From positions 6,436,401 to 6,500,400 of the forward strand of contig NC_062980.1 of NCBI RefSeq assembly GCF_023078275.1: a stretch of DNA of 64,000 nt. The letters run 5' to 3'. The notes under the pieces are model-generated. The model ran no database searches. It saw only the letters and a list, made by a program, of their open reading frames with translations, and was not told the DNA's origin. The DNA comes from Leguminivora glycinivorella. Taxonomy: Eukaryota; Arthropoda; Insecta; Lepidoptera; Tortricidae. The position numbers and the translations under genes are program-made. Every line of letters starts with the position of its first letter. The stretch's first letter is position 1. This document shows positions 1 to 12,842 of the stretch, piece by piece.

Positions 1-19
1 CCTGACATAGTGAACGACT

Positions 20-717
20 ATAGGCTAGTTTCCTACTAGTCAAATCAGCTTCTTTTTTAAGAACTGTCAAAACGATTTGCTAATATGGAATTATTAATGA
101 AATACTGAGGAGTGAGGTCACGGTCAATTCATTTACTTTATATCTTTCTCTTTCACTTATTATATAGAAATTATGTTTAAGCATAATTACTGTCCATATA
201 GGCTACTAGACTCATATCGAATTTGGCGCAATACGTGATTGTCCTTTGTAGTATTTGACATAAACACAATATTTATTTTCGATTAAAAATGTGTGTAATA
301 TTTTATTTATTTTCGCCACCGAAAACGCCGTTAGCGATGTAGTGACGTCATCGAATTCGAACTTACTCCATGTCAAAACAATCACTGATATATTAAACTT
401 TATGCCCCATACTCAAAAGTCAAAAAATGTTGTTTTCGAATAGAATGACCTGATGCACAGAGAATCTATAGATTAACATGACTGTGTTGTTTTCGCCTGA
501 TTACGTAAACGTATACTTAAAAAATAATATTTTTTTGCTGTTTTTAGGTCATAATAAAATATATGTAATATTTTATTTCCGTTAATTGGACAGTACTTAA
601 TCATATAAGAGAGATTAAAAAAAGAGTCAAGTAGCCTATTTTTCTCCTAATCATGTGGTGCTTTATTTTCGTGCACTACACAAAATATTTTATTTTAAAT
701 ATAGGAAACTAGCCTAT
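20..717. mobile_element. TIR element of ~0.7 kb (block A copy)
   Basis: Bounded by a perfect 16-bp inverted repeat, ATAGGCTAGTTTCCTA at 20-35 and its complement at 702-717. The interior is AT-rich with no coding frame, and the motif TAGCCTA/TAGGCTA recurs inside (near 202 and 632). Size and structure fit a non-autonomous DNA transposon. I recognise similar sequence as a common lepidopteran repeat, but superfamily and target-site duplication could not be fixed. Confidence 0.75.
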
Positions 718-1079
718 TGTCTACAACAATTTGATGTTCAAAGCCATGACCTTCCAAATCACTGCCACCTGTCGTTACCGTAAGCCCGTAAGTCAACATG
801 CACCTCGCACACCCACGCTCGCACCTGGTGATACGTCTACAGTATACACACTTGTCCACTAAAGTTGTGTTTGCTTTGGATTTGGCTTGGCTCTAGGGCC
901 TATGCACACTGGGTTTATTTAACGCGTCTTCGACGCGCGTTTGTATTAATACTGTAATGCAGTAATAAGAGCAAGTCATGACGGCGAAACGCGCTTTGCC
1001 GGTACCCTAAAAACACCAATGCTATTACTCTGTAGAGGATTTTTAAGTATCAATGTAGATTAAGCAACTGTGACATTTT

Positions 1080-1254
1080 TATTTTATTGTATTTAGTTTT
1101 TTTTTTAAATTCAATTTTAATTTAATTTAATTTGCATGTTATGTTTTGTTATTGTAGTGTAGTCTTAAGTATTTTTAAGTACCTTTATATAATAAGATTT
1201 TCACACACAATGTAAAAATTGTTCATGAAATAAATGACTAAATGACTAAATGAC
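1080..1254 (+). mobile_element. LINE 3' end stub (block A copy)
   Basis: AT-rich 3'-UTR-like sequence ending in a short tandem tail of the 8-mer AAATGACT at 1231-1254, preceded by an AATAAA-type motif. Short tandem tails of this kind mark 3' ends of non-LTR retrotransposons. No coding part remains, so the family is not assigned. Confidence 0.5.
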
Positions 1255-2129
1255 CAGTATGAATCATTGGACTGTTTCATACAAACTCGCATTGATCTAC
1301 GAATTTCTTATTCATTTAAATATGATTGCACATTTTTCAGACTTTCGGTGGACTACAAATTAGCTGTCTTTAATACTATGCAAAGTATTATTTAACTATG
1401 TATTTGATCGGGTTCTAATGTTATATAACGCTATATGTAGCTAGCTCATCATACCGAGCGATACTATCATGAGAGAGGCGATTAAAATAATAAAAAACAC
1501 ATTATTTTAATGACTAAGATTAAAGGAGCATTATTTAACCTTGAATGACATTCTTTAACATTGCAAAGAACCGGAAGCCGTAATAAAACTGTATTTTATA
1601 GCTCTCCAACATTTTTAGCTCATAATCGTTGGATAACTTTACAACACCCATTTAAAGCGTATCCATAATAATCTTAATATATTACAAAGTAACTGTAACA
1701 ACAAAGTAATCTCACATCTTTAAAAAAATCGTTTAAAACGAACAACACTTGAAAGCACTTAAATAAATGCAACGCCTAGCAATAAACTCGTGCTAACCGA
1801 GCTTTAACTAACGGTCAATGTTTGGTTAACGGAGGCTGCTGACCGGTAATTAACTCTGGAACCTTTGCACTGGCAGGTGTGGCGGTATTTAAGAAGCATA
1901 ACTTGTTCCGTCTGAATTTAACACGTTGTGACGTCATAGGTAGTAAAGATGCCTTTCAATTCATCATCATCGCTTTTGGAAATGTATCATGGGTTGTGGA
2001 AGTTGCCTCAATACCGGTGGGATTTTTACAGCCCAGTAGGATCTTACACGAAAGATGATTTTAAAATAGTCACGTCACGGCCTTGGATATCTCCTAAACA
2101 TCTGTGATACATATTTAATGAGTAGGTAC

Positions 2130-2377
2130 TGTAAGAGGTTTCGCATTCAGAATGAAACCTTTACAGCAGTCATGGTCGCTGACTGGCAGTCCCTGATTTA
2201 AAATTGGAACAGTATAAGAACGTCAAGGAAAACAGACACTTCAATGGGGCATTGATATAGAAGCGGCGATTGAGAGTGAACGGTTGTACTTAGCTCCTAA
2301 AATATAAAAAAATATTGATTCAAAGCGTTGTTTAAATGTTTGGATGCTCTCCACTGATAGGCCGGGACTTTCTTACA
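2130..2377 (+). repeat. Left LTR, block A
   Basis: 248 bp, TG...CA ends. Relative to the other LTRs it has one T fewer at the TTTT run near 2160 and a disturbed 3' end (GGGACTTTCTTACA instead of GACTCTCTTACA). Confidence 0.8.
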
Positions 2378-4016
2378 TGGTGGAGGCACTAACGTCTGAA
2401 AGTTTCCCCTAGTTTCGGTTTCAGAGTTTTCAGACAACGAACCCCGACCTCACAGCGCGAGGAAGCGCATGCCAAGCGATAAGCCAAACGCGCTTTAAGA
2501 AGAAGGAAAACAAAGTGACCATCGTCGCCAATACGAAGAGCTATTCCGGGTGATATATTTCTTATTATCTAATATTCAGTATCACCCATTCCGTAGTTAA
2601 AATATAGCTGTGCAGAATTGACGTAAAAATGGAATGCGAGGCATTCAACAGAGCAACGGGCGCTCAAGATTGTGTTATTCAAGAAACTCTACGACTCCTC
2701 TTCGATGACCATAGGCGTCGACGCAAATTGCGTGAACATCAGCTCCATCATACCTATATACTTAATCATACACATATGCAGTAAATCTTCCTAGATATGT
2801 AGGTTACATTAGATAGGCAATGTAAATTTAGTTTCAATCTTAATTATACATTATATGGTAGAACTTAGGAATAATTGTGATTAGTGAACTAAAATGTACA
2901 TTATTTCAAAGGAAAAACGACTTGTGACAGAAAATGTCATTTGCCTATCCCTAATGTTAAAAAGGATAATTATTTGTAAATAACCACATAGAACTAATTA
3001 TTTTGGCGCAGTATATAACATGTAGAATACTATACATATTATTTATGCAATGTTTATATTAAGAATAAAACTATTTGATAAGCTTATTTATTCCATAATG
3101 TTTTCCTATAGCTACCAATAAGGTTAAGTTATATGAAAATATGTAAACTGTGGAATAAAACACACCCCAAACTGTAAATATTTAATAAATAGATACAATC
3201 GTTTAAAATTAAAGAGTAATACGTCACAACACCCTTATAATTTCCTGACTACAAAGAACAATGTTCATACACATTTCTTTTACATGTATCAAGACAAGGC
3301 CGACTAGGATGACCAGTTGATCCAGCTGTTCACGGTGTGGCGAGATGGCTCAGCGGTCATATGCAACCCCCACTTCGTCGTCATCACCAACGTGCAGCGC
3401 CACGCTGCAGCTGCAGCAATCTTCATGAGCCGTTCGGGCTCCACTTCATTTCGTGAACCGGCGCGGCGGGAAGATTGGCGGCCGCGGAGAAGCACCCCAC
3501 TTCAACGCCACCGCCAACAAGAATCGGCATCTTCAAAATTTATTATGTTTTTTCATGTGAAATAAACGTTTTTGGCCTTGTTTTTTTACTTGAAGTTAGG
3601 TGAATTTGCTAACAGCTGTCATGTCAATGTCATCTAGTCATGGCCACAGACAATTAGCTGTCAGAAAGTTCAAAATAAAAGGGTTTAGTCGATGGGGCAG
3701 GGGTTAGGTTTTTGCCATTGGTTTTCCTAACCATAGTCCATATCTGACTAATTTGCGAGGACCTTGGCTATAGTCCAACTATCCAAATTATGGCGGTCTC
3801 AACTGTGGACTAGGCAAAGAAACCAGCGCAAAGAGCGTTAGATGTTGGCTACCTTGAATGAGGCTGTCACTATTGGGTGTTAGGAGATTTTTTTGTGCAG
3901 TAGGGGGGTGCCATAAACTTAGGGTAGGAGCCAACCGGTAGTTAGGGTGAGAATAGGATTAGGATAGGGTGTGAGTATTGTGAACAATGGCTGCTTCTAA
4001 CATAAGGGGAGGGATA

Positions 4017-4269
4017 TGTAAGAGGTTTCGCATTCAAGAATGAAACCTTTTACAGCAGTCATGGTCGCTGACTGGCAGTCCCTGATTTAAAATTGGAACA
4101 GTATAAGAACGTCCAAGGAAAACGAGACACTTCAATGGGGCATTGATATAGAAGCGGCAGATTGAGAGTGAACGGTTGTACTTTAGCTCCTAAAATATAA
4201 AAAAATATTGATTCAAAGCGTTGTTTAAATGTTTGGATGCTCTCCACTGATAGGCCGACTTCTCTTACA
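4017..4269 (+). repeat. Right LTR, block A
   Basis: 253 bp. It carries about six single-base insertions seen in none of the other three copies, for example near 4036, 4112, 4123, 4160 and 4181. No substitution stands out, so the difference looks technical rather than evolutionary. Confidence 0.8.
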
Positions 4270-7200
4270 GTAATTCTAACTTTTTAAACTCCAAAATATC
4301 TGTATTTATTGTTTTAAGAAGAGTGAGTTTGCAAGAATTGATTTTTTTTGCAACCTAAATATAAAGAGTAGAGTTTTAGTACTTACCTAAATAAATAACA
4401 TATGTAGTAGTAGGTATTTCAGAGTGTAAAAGTTCAGTAAAAAAAAAACGTAAAAAAGCAAAGCGTAAGGCGTACAAATTAATCTTCTTATCACAAACTT
4501 TGGAAACACTTATATCAGCTGCTGTTGCTGATTAAATTCTCGTAAGAAGTGTGAATTCTGTATAACAAACAGAAAATTGCACAGTACATACGATTACACA
4601 AATCTCTCTCAATCTAATTACCTTCTGTAAAAGATATCACCAATTGCCGCATACTCGAGGCTTTATCCATTGAAAATACGAATAAGCACATGTTACACCG
4701 ATACAACGCGGTAACCGACCCGCATTGCTCAAACATTGTTAGCATTACTAACCGTAAAACAACCAGTCTAAAAATACCTGTATTTTATTAGAAAATTCAC
4801 GTAACCTCAGCGTCTTTAGTTGACTGGTTTAAAGTGCGCGCGCATCAGCGACTGGGCGTTTTCAATTTGCCTGCGTTCGGAAGCGTTCGTTGCCACTCAG
4901 GTGTGTTTAAGCCCCGCCCACCTGCACCGGCGCGTAACTCTACTCTCTATCGCTCTCAGCGTGACCAGCCTCAGTCTGTCTCAGCGCGTTGTAGCTTAAC
5001 GCCCGCCACTCCACACAGAACGTTAGGCTATTTTCCAATTACTGGAAGCTTTTTGCTCTTGCGCCGATGGCCGGAGATAAAGCTTTCTCTGTTACAGAAT
5101 GAGTCGGTGTTGCGGTCGGACCAACAAAAGGTTTATTGACAGTAATGTTATGACGCTACTTATGTTGTTGAAAATCGATAACCTTGTCGAGAGGAACATT
5201 TACGATAGTTGTGTTTGTTTGGAGTTTAAATTATCGCTTGTAGTTTCCTAGTAACGTTCAGAAACTGATCTTATCATACATATATCGATATAAATACGAT
5301 TCAACTAAAAAAAAGATGTTTATGTAAGATTGATAAACACTTTTTCTTTGTTTATTTGAGAACTGCTATAGCGTTTTCATTCTTAATTTGAGCATGAAGT
5401 TCGTCCCATGTTTTAATTTATGAATTAGTATCACTATTATACATATATTTTTTATAAGTGACTAATAGCTAATAACCGCAATCATTACGCAAGATAACAT
5501 ATTTCCATCTAAGACTTTAATAGCGACCACGAAGTAAAAGTTAGAAAGTCGGACAATGGAACAAACACGACAATTGTTAAAAAAACCCAAGTCTCATGAC
5601 CCCTTACACTCTTACTTTTTAAAAAGAAAAAGAAGAAGTTGAGAAATGGCGATGGTCTGAGACATAATTACGAGCAACGAAAAAGCACATCGTCAGCTAA
5701 ATATAAGCCTGAGCCTCTTGCTTTAAAATTAATAGCAATATTTATGGTGTAATGCGGCGCTAGTGTAGTCAGAACTTTTGGTTATCGATATCGATGTTAC
5801 AATATGCTGAAGGCGCAACTTGAAACGCACGTACCTAATTATATCTTAGAAGTTTAAAAAGTTGTCTTTAGAAATATTTTAAAATCGTTTCCGACCAACT
5901 AGATATAAATAAGTTATGACGTGTTTACTTAGGTAGGTAATGTGGATTATAATAAAAAGTATAAACGCTTATAGCCTAGGTACTAAGTAAATTCAACAGG
6001 AATATAAATAGATACATTGTAAAGTTATATTCATCATGAATTTATTTCTAGATGCAATTCCGTAAGGCAATATTTATGTAAGAATAAATTGATTAACTTT
6101 CCCCACGCCGCCTTGTAAATGTGAAGATGTTTTGCCTTGCAAATTCTCAATTCAAACCGGCGTATCTAACCTCGAATCCGCCACGTAAATCCCCAGCCGA
6201 GATAACCCGGCATTACCCGACCTTACTAAACCCATTTACAGCATTTATTGAACTAGCACCCGATCGATAAACGCCATAATTCCCGGCTGTCACAATTTAT
6301 CGTGTGCACATCACTAATAAGGAGCAAAGGTTCCACTGAGGGCGCAGGCATCAATTTCCTCAGTAGCAGCCGCAGGGCGCCAGCCGCCCCTGTCATTAAC
6401 CCTCCCCGCTCGCCGCAACCCCCGCCTGCCCCCTGGCAACTTTAACCTTTTTTGCTCCCAACCTGTTCGCAGGATGCTGCTGTGACTATACAGGCAATTT
6501 AAAGATCATGGCCATAGGCCATACGCCAGTATCTCCAGCCTGTTAACTATGGTACGTAAATATAACGTGGGCCGGTTGTATTTAAAGTTATCGCTTCGAG
6601 TCAGGGATGCATTGTGCGGTTCACAATGAGTAAGGTATTGCGGTTAATTGAATGTTGTTATTGTTTTATGTTTTTACTTCTTGATACCCAGCGAATGTTA
6701 ATGTCTATAAGTAATGATATGGAGGTACTTTGTATAACTACACAGTAGTTAGATTTATGAACCTTTAAATAGGTACTCCCATAAGGACTGTATCGTTAAG
6801 TATAAGGACAAAACAAACCTCGTCTAAATGTTGACATGTGCATAATTTTGTATTATTATATTTCCGGGAAGTATGATCTTAAGAGTATTGGTAAGTACTA
6901 TTTGATATAAGAAGGTCTGATATTTTTTTATTTTGGGGACTTTCTCATGGTACACCTTTCATTAAGGTCTAGCAAATAAATTTCGGTTGCCCCTATCTGG
7001 CTTAATTTGAGAATATTTCAATGACTCTTTGTACAATTTCAACAAACAAAGGTTAATATGCTGCCAAAATATATTCTTTAAGAGTCCTCTTTATGGTTTT
7101 CCAATTGGGTACTTGTAGAATAAGTAAAGCGGTGCATATAATTTAAAAAACGCAATTTTGAGCAACGTTCCGGATTGCCGTAAATTTTTGATGCTAGCAG

Positions 7201-9545
7201 GATGAGAGAAACAGATAAAAATTTGCCATAGGCCAAAGTCTAATTGACATTCATGGTGTTTGAACAGTGCTTAAACCAGATCGATATAAACAATGTATGA
7301 TAGTCAAATTCTATTTGACATCAAAGTCGGAGTTAGAGTAAGCACCATACCACATTCTCTAAATGGCCGCCATACACAGATCCTGAACTATATTTTTTAA
7401 ATAATAGTGGCTAGACTATGTCCAGATATTCTGCTTTGTGGATCATGTGTCGTTGAGGTTCGCACCATACAATTTTTTCACCAATCGTATCGTCTTTTAC
7501 GCACTTTGTGAATTTTCTAGTAGCATTTGTCCGGAATCGTCATTGGTACTCTCGGGAGGATTAAGTCAATACTGTCTAAACCATATGCTTTACGTCGAGT
7601 TTCTAGGACAAAATGTGTACCTTATTATGTGCCTTATTAAGCCGCTGGCTTGTTATAAAGAAAAAAATATAATAGCAAATAAATACGGCTACTCAAAGTT
7701 GTCTTCATACTTAACGATACAGTCATTTTATGTTAGGAAATCATCAATCATGCTAAATCACCATGTGTTCCTGCTTGTGTCTTTAATATTGAAAGAGCGG
7801 TAGGTGGTAGATGTATGTAACACAAAGTAAGCATTACTGTACAGTTGTATAGTCATTTTGTAATACACAATCAGTAAACCTAATATTTGCTAAGCAACTT
7901 AACATATAAAAGTTTTATGAAAGGGTATTTAAAAATCTTAGAATCTTAGAAACGTATCGTGTGTGATTCTGATTTCATGTTACCAAATAAGTTATGTTTG
8001 TCTTTGTGTTGTTTTAAAGCCCAGTTACTTTATCGTTAAAATATGGTGACGCAAAGAACACCGTTATTAATACCGCTAAACACCAAACTACAAAAACAGC
8101 AATAGGTACCAGTAGGTACCATCGTACAAATCAACAAAAACCAAACATTTTTAACTCTGCTATTATCTCCACTCCGCCGCGATTCCCTTAAAAGGAACAC
8201 AAATAAAACTGGTCCGGATTCACTCCAACCTGTAATTTGACCCCCACTTAAACAATTTTCTCAAATATCATTCCGTTTCATTTGGCCCAGCCCTGACCCG
8301 CGGGCGCGCATTAGTCCAGAAACGATCCCAATGGTAACCCCATTAAATAAAATATGCCCCCTAACCACGGCTGAAGGTCCGAGGTCAGCCCGACCACTTT
8401 GTTCCTTTCTAAGAAATGTATCGATAAACTCATCTGGTTTTTAGTGGATGCTCTTTATTTGGATACGTTTCCAACCAAAATCTTGATGGCTGATTGCAGA
8501 GATTTGTCGTCTCACTGCACACGAGACCAGAATCTCTGATCACTAACGAAGATTTAATATGGGTATATAAACTTCATTCTTGTTGGCTTTTTTCTAATCT
8601 AGCCTGAACGCCTTTTCCATTGGAGTGTCCTCAGTAGCGAGAACATAAACTCACTGGCTGGCGGGGATAAGGCTAATGCTTTAAAAAGAGCAAAATGTAT
8701 CGCAAATTGACCTGTCCTTCAGCGCTGCGCGGGCGCAGCCGCCGATATATCGCCGCTAATAATTCCGTTCCCATGCTGGCGAGCGCCATTAGCTATCTCA
8801 CTTTAATTATTCATAGACTTTTTTATGCCCTGTCGCTTTTTACCGCTCGGCCGAAGCCTTATAAAAATTAAAAAACAAAATCGAACGCTCCGGCGCAATT
8901 TAAAAAAGGAATGCGTCGGATGACACGGATCGAACAGAACTCTGGGCAAATGTCCGCGCGGTAAAAAGTGGTCAAGCGTGGTGGAGCGGGGAGTGTGAGG
9001 CTGCGCGCTGGGAGAGGGGGCAGGACGTCACGTAGGCGGCGCGGTTTTTGTCAACGTTCCCGCCGAGATGACGGGTCACGGCGTCCAGCGACCCACGCCT
9101 CGCCGCAGACGCAGTTTCTTGATGCCTGCGGTCACTTTGACGAGTCATAGACTTATCTGTCGTTACTGGCGACAGCTTCATACAAAGTTCTGCTCTAACT
9201 GACTCTCTACTCTATAAACAGATGACCCGTTCTAAACTTCACTTGACATTGCTATACTTATCCCTTCTATTATTTTAAGTTATGTTATTTATTCAGGTAT
9301 TAAAGATTGCTACTTACGTCTGAAATGAACAAAAAATTTAACAACTCTTCTTCTTGCAGATAAATTTTATAAAACCTGTACCTCTCACCCATTTCGCCCG
9401 CAGTATTTCCTATGAATTATAAGTATCAAATAATGGAACGGCAGTACCAAGACCGCTTGAGGCCTGCGTGACAACACGACAGGTGCAGGTGCCTACTAAT
9501 AATACGTCTCGTTCGTGCAGCTTCTTGTGAATGGCTACTCTTATC
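4270..9545. other. Non-coding interval of block A
   Basis: No supported gene. GC-rich islands stand out near 4835-5070, 6170-6500, 8280-8400 and 8690-9150 in otherwise AT-rich DNA. Frames over them (101 codons at 4834; 121 at 7438; 60 at 8968) are broken or altered in block B and so are not coding. ATCGATATCGAT, a DRE/BEAF-like palindrome, occurs at 5784-5795. The islands could be regulatory; that is inference from composition only. Confidence 0.6.
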
Positions 9546-9712
9546 CATTCTAATATTATAAATGGGATAGTGTGTGTGTTTGTCCGTCTTTTACGGGAAA
9601 ACGGAGCGACGAATTAACGTGATTTTTTAAGTGGATATAATTGAAGGGATATAAAGTGACATAGGCTAATTTTTGTCTCTTTCTAACGCGAGCGAAGCTG
9701 CGGGCAAAAGCT
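9546..9712 (+). mobile_element. Lepidopteran interspersed repeat (block A copy)
   Basis: Starts with TAATATTATAAATGGG followed by a GT-rich run and ends with CGAGCGAAGCTGCGGGCAAAAGCT. I recognise this start and end as a very common short lepidopteran repeat without coding capacity; its class is not settled from sequence here. It is followed immediately by a MITE that has lost its left end. Confidence 0.6.
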
Positions 9713-9825
9713 CATCGGATGTCGGAAAGATTTCAATAGAAAAATCCAAGATGGCTGCCATAATGTATGGGATATCGGTCCGACACATCGGATATCTGAT
9801 CCGGATAATGTGAAAACGCATATTG
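9713..9825. mobile_element. Left-truncated MITE (block A copy)
   Basis: Contains the family core (ATGTATGGGATATCGGTCCG) and the right inverted repeat (GGATAATGTGAAAACGCA) but lacks the left terminus, which block B retains. Same family as 52695-52824 and 56078-56922. Confidence 0.6.
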
Positions 9826-10027
9826 CCATCAAACCTTCTGTAAGACGAGAAGAGAGTCAAGAGAACATGAACGATCTTTTCCGGCAGACTGCTATTCTCT
9901 AATAGGAATCCATATTCATTCAACTCTATAATGACAGACCTATTAACACTCCAATTTAAACAAATATCTTTTATTGCAGGAAGTGGTTTTGTAGTATTTA
10001 ACCGAATTAAATAAATATTGGGGACAC

Positions 10028-10259
10028 CTTTACACAGATCAACTTAGCTCCCAACTAAGCATAGCTTTGTACTATGGGTGCTAAAGCGACGATATATACA
10101 TACTTAAATAGATAAATACATACTTATATATACAAAACATCCATGACTCACGAACAAATATCTGTGCTCATCACACAAATATGTGCCTTACCGGGATTCG
10201 AACCCTAGGACCGCGGCTCAGCAGGTAGGGTCACTAATGACTGAGCCAGACTGGTCGTC
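10028..10259 (-). mobile_element. tRNA-derived SINE (block A copy)
   Basis: Read on the minus strand it begins GACGACCAGTCTGGCTCAGT, a tRNA-like head with box A, and has box B GGTTCGAATCCCGG near 10190-10206. The body then reads through ATTTGTGTGATGAGCAC and on into an AT-rich tail with the motif CTTGTACTATGGGTGCT. I recognise this as the widespread lepidopteran tRNA-related SINE. It is not a functional tRNA: no clover-leaf closes. Confidence 0.8.
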
Positions 10260-10859
10260 AAAAGTTTTCTAAATGGCGTACATTTGACGAATTCAAAGTT
10301 CCATTCCATGGCGCCTGTAAAGACATAGAGCTTTTTGTCATGAATTTCGCATTACGCATTTTCTTTTGCTGACAGTTACAAATAGTCCCTGTTTTTCATC
10401 AAACCGTTTAATTGCCTACATAATGGTGCCCTTAATAATTAACCTACCAAATACGAACAAACAGCCGTGGAATTTCTTTGTGCATTAAACGACTTTTTGC
10501 TTATAAACGGCTTTTTAACCGGCAATTATCTACTCCGCTGTTTCATTGAACTATTAAAAGTTTTTTTAAGACGTAGGCACTGAGGCTACTGAGTACCAAG
10601 AACTGAGTGATATTCAAGACAAACTGGAGAGGAGACTACATTCAACAAGGCGATCTCGACTTCTCAAGTTGCCTTTTATCAACTCTAATTTTATAGATTA
10701 TAATTTTTGTACTTCTCCTTACGCTCATTTAAATTCTATGGGTTATAATAAAATAGGTATTATTTTCTGATACTCTCGTATTTATTAAATATTTGAGAAA
10801 TCTCTGTAAGGTTATTCGTTCATTTTTATTATACTACACAGTTTTATTGGAGAATGATT

Positions 10860-10990
10860 AAAAATCGTTCAATCATCGGCAAACCAAGGCAATCGTAATA
10901 AACACGATAAATGATATCACATCGGAGCGTCCCTTTCGCATCTACTTATAAGTGTGATAGGGACGGCCACAATATTTTATCGTTTATTAC
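10860..10990. mobile_element. Short palindromic element (block A copy)
   Basis: Hairpin around TCCCTTTCGCATCTACTTAT / AAGTGTGATAGGGACGG, flanked by imperfect arms containing CGATAAATGATATCAC and ATTTTATCGTTTATTACGCG. No coding content; MITE-like. Confidence 0.5.
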
Positions 10991-11782
10991 GCGACCATGC
11001 TATCAGTGCAGGTCATATTGAATAAATAATATTTAAGAAGAATTACTCAAAAGCTTTATTTTATGAAATCCAATTTTAAGTTTAATAATTACAAAACAGC
11101 AGTAAGTGATACAGCTGTTTGTCAGTCTTCTATTTTTCCTAGCCTTATAATACAAACGCCCCCTTGATGTAGTTGGATTCCGATGGTAATTCCGATAGCC
11201 GTGTGACTTCGAGCGACTTGTCGATACAACCTTCGTTCACAATCCTATTTAGTCGAGAAAAAGTAGATGGAAGCCAATTGGAACCCTTCGGCTACTCTAC
11301 AACCATGTCAAAATGACAAGCATTAAGAGATTTCTTACAATTTTATTTATAACGTCACTATGACAAGAGTTCTACGAAACAGCTAGGGTTCCAATTGATT
11401 TGATTGTATAGTCAAAGGTTTAGCTTTATCAGAAGTTTGTACATAGCCATGTCAGCAAATTTTTATTGATCCTATTTTGTTATAACTCTTAGTGATATAA
11501 GTCGACTTTCGTAAGATATACACAGGATAATTGTTATAATTGAGAAAATATAGATACTAGAGAATCTTAATGACCAAATAAAACTTACTAAAATCTCAAT
11601 TCGTGAAATAAATCTTGATAGCAAAAAGAGGAGTGAAAAAAAAAAACAAATTTAACTTTTTCCTTAAATTTGTACAAATTTTTCGAGAACTGCTGAAATA
11701 TAGAAACAAGAATAGTGCCTAAAAATATAGCACTTTGTTACTTCGCCTTAATATACCTAGTCTACATTTATTTGTAGATTTT
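10991..11782. other. Non-coding end of block A
   Basis: AT-rich, no gene. It runs into the N gap; the matching part of block B is 53976-54754. Confidence 0.6.
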
Positions 11783-11882
11783 NNNNNNNNNNNNNNNNNN
11801 NNNNNNNNNNNNNNNNNNNNNNNNNNNNNNNNNNNNNNNNNNNNNNNNNNNNNNNNNNNNNNNNNNNNNNNNNNNNNNNNNN
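11783..11882. other. Assembly gap (100 N)
   Basis: Exactly 100 undetermined bases, the usual placeholder for a gap of unknown size. The duplicated block stops on its left edge, and the sequence on its right bears no resemblance to what follows block B. Confidence 0.99.
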
Positions 11883-12694
11883 AGGCAAAAGATTGGTCAA
11901 ATTGTTAAAACTCATGTTCTAAAAGTTTTTTGACAATGTGTCCAGAGATGCACTGTGACTACAAATTACACTTTGATAATAATTCTCTATACGAGTCTTC
12001 ATTATCTTTGGTTTCAACTGCGAACGCATGTTTTAGCCATGACTCATCTCAGCCACGCTAATGATACCGTAATGAATTTATTACGTTTGTTCTAGTGAAT
12101 TAAACGTAAATGGACGTAGTTTTGTGCAGTTTTTTATTACGCGTTTCATCATTAATGATGGCCCGCGTCAGGTGGCAACTTTCTCTGATCATTTAACCGG
12201 TATTTGACACTTGGAATGATGATGACATTAAGCCACATCACAGTTGTGAAACAAGAGCAATGATCTGATTAATTTAAAAACTTACGGATCGTTGTTAAAC
12301 GCCTGAGAAAATCAGGTCTTGCGCATCGCAGGTTCAAGAATGAAGAGTATTATAATTCATCATTATTAGATATGGTTTAGTAGTTACTTGTTTAAGTATC
12401 ATACTGTGCCCTTTCTAATGATGACTACCATTACCGTAAGCTTCTTAGGGACAGTAGCTCAAAGCTTACTGGATGTACCTACTTATCAACGAAAAACTGC
12501 AATGAAATACAATACTTATGATAGTTATGTGAGGTTTGTATAACTACAGTTTTCGATTTTTTTTTTGCAGTAACCGATGTTCTGATGCCATACTTCTTCT
12601 TACCAGTTACATCTCGAAAAATTTGAAAATTTCCTAAAGAATCAAGCATTCAAGCAATGCTCTGCAACATTGCCTGATATATCATAGCATGCTA
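11883..12694. other. Non-coding stretch after the gap
   Basis: No coding frame and no recognised repeat. A compositionally mixed patch at about 12020-12200 contains several TAAT/ATTA homeodomain-type cores (for example ATCATTAATGATGG), which could be a regulatory element; composition is the only support. Confidence 0.4.
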
Positions 12695-12842
12695 CATATT
12701 TAAAGTCACACACAGGTCGAACTCGATTAATTAACATTATTTTACCTTTTCTCTCCAATGTTTCGGCCAGGTTGTACTGTTAGTGATCGAGGAAGACTGA
12801 TGTTAATTAATCGCTTTTGACCTGTGTGTGACTTTAAATATG
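12695..12842. mobile_element. Palindromic MITE, 148 bp
   Basis: Terminal inverted repeats CATATTTAAAGTCACACACA (12695) and TGTGTGTGACTTTAAATATG (ending 12842), extended by GGTC / GACC. The centre includes ATGTTTCGGCCAGGTTG. No coding capacity. Confidence 0.75.

Larger units (their letters stand above)
2130..4269 (+). mobile_element. Non-autonomous LTR retrotransposon (block A copy)
   Basis: Two direct repeats, 2130-2377 and 4017-4269, begin TGTAAGAG and end in CTTACA, giving the TG...CA ends of LTRs. Directly after the left one is a TGG start (2378) as expected of a primer-binding site, and a purine-rich tract AAGGGGAGGGA lies just before the right one. The ~1.6 kb interior has no gag, protease, reverse transcriptase or integrase frame, only short frames (46 codons from ATG at about 2629; 82 codons at 3317-3565) that are not intact in both blocks. 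Structure fits a TRIM or internally deleted element. The right LTR contains private single-base insertions absent from the other three LTR copies in the window. Confidence 0.8.
1..11782. repeat. Block A: first copy of an ~11.9 kb duplicated segment
   Basis: This stretch matches 42802-54754 base for base over long runs, in the same orientation; position 1 corresponds to 42802 and position 11782 to 54754. The copies differ mostly by 1-4 base indels, plus two larger segments found only in the other block (about 52222-52390 and 52566-52720). It ends directly at an N gap, and its left end is the window edge, so its true left limit is unknown. No open reading frame is conserved between the blocks; for example the 101-codon frame at 4834-5139 is broken by indels in block B. 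Either a real segmental duplication or, more likely, an uncollapsed haplotig placed next to a gap. Confidence 0.97.

Noticed and set aside
3317..3565. Captured host gene inside the LTR element
   Set aside because: The frame differs between blocks (82 versus 73 codons with shifted interior) and matches no family I know; left as an observation only.
3890..3975. Telomeric TTAGG array
   Set aside because: TTAGG-like units are irregular and lie in the G-rich end of the LTR element next to its polypurine tract.
4834..5139. 101-codon frame as a gene
   Set aside because: The matching region in block B (47593 onward) is frameshifted by several small deletions; no family resemblance.
7438..7803. 121-codon frame as a gene
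   Set aside because: Interrupted and rearranged in block B (50099-50450), with no recognisable domain.
10188..10259. tRNA gene on the minus strand (and 53165-53238)
   Set aside because: Has box A/B-like motifs but no closing acceptor stem, runs into a SINE body and tail, and I know it as a lepidopteran SINE.
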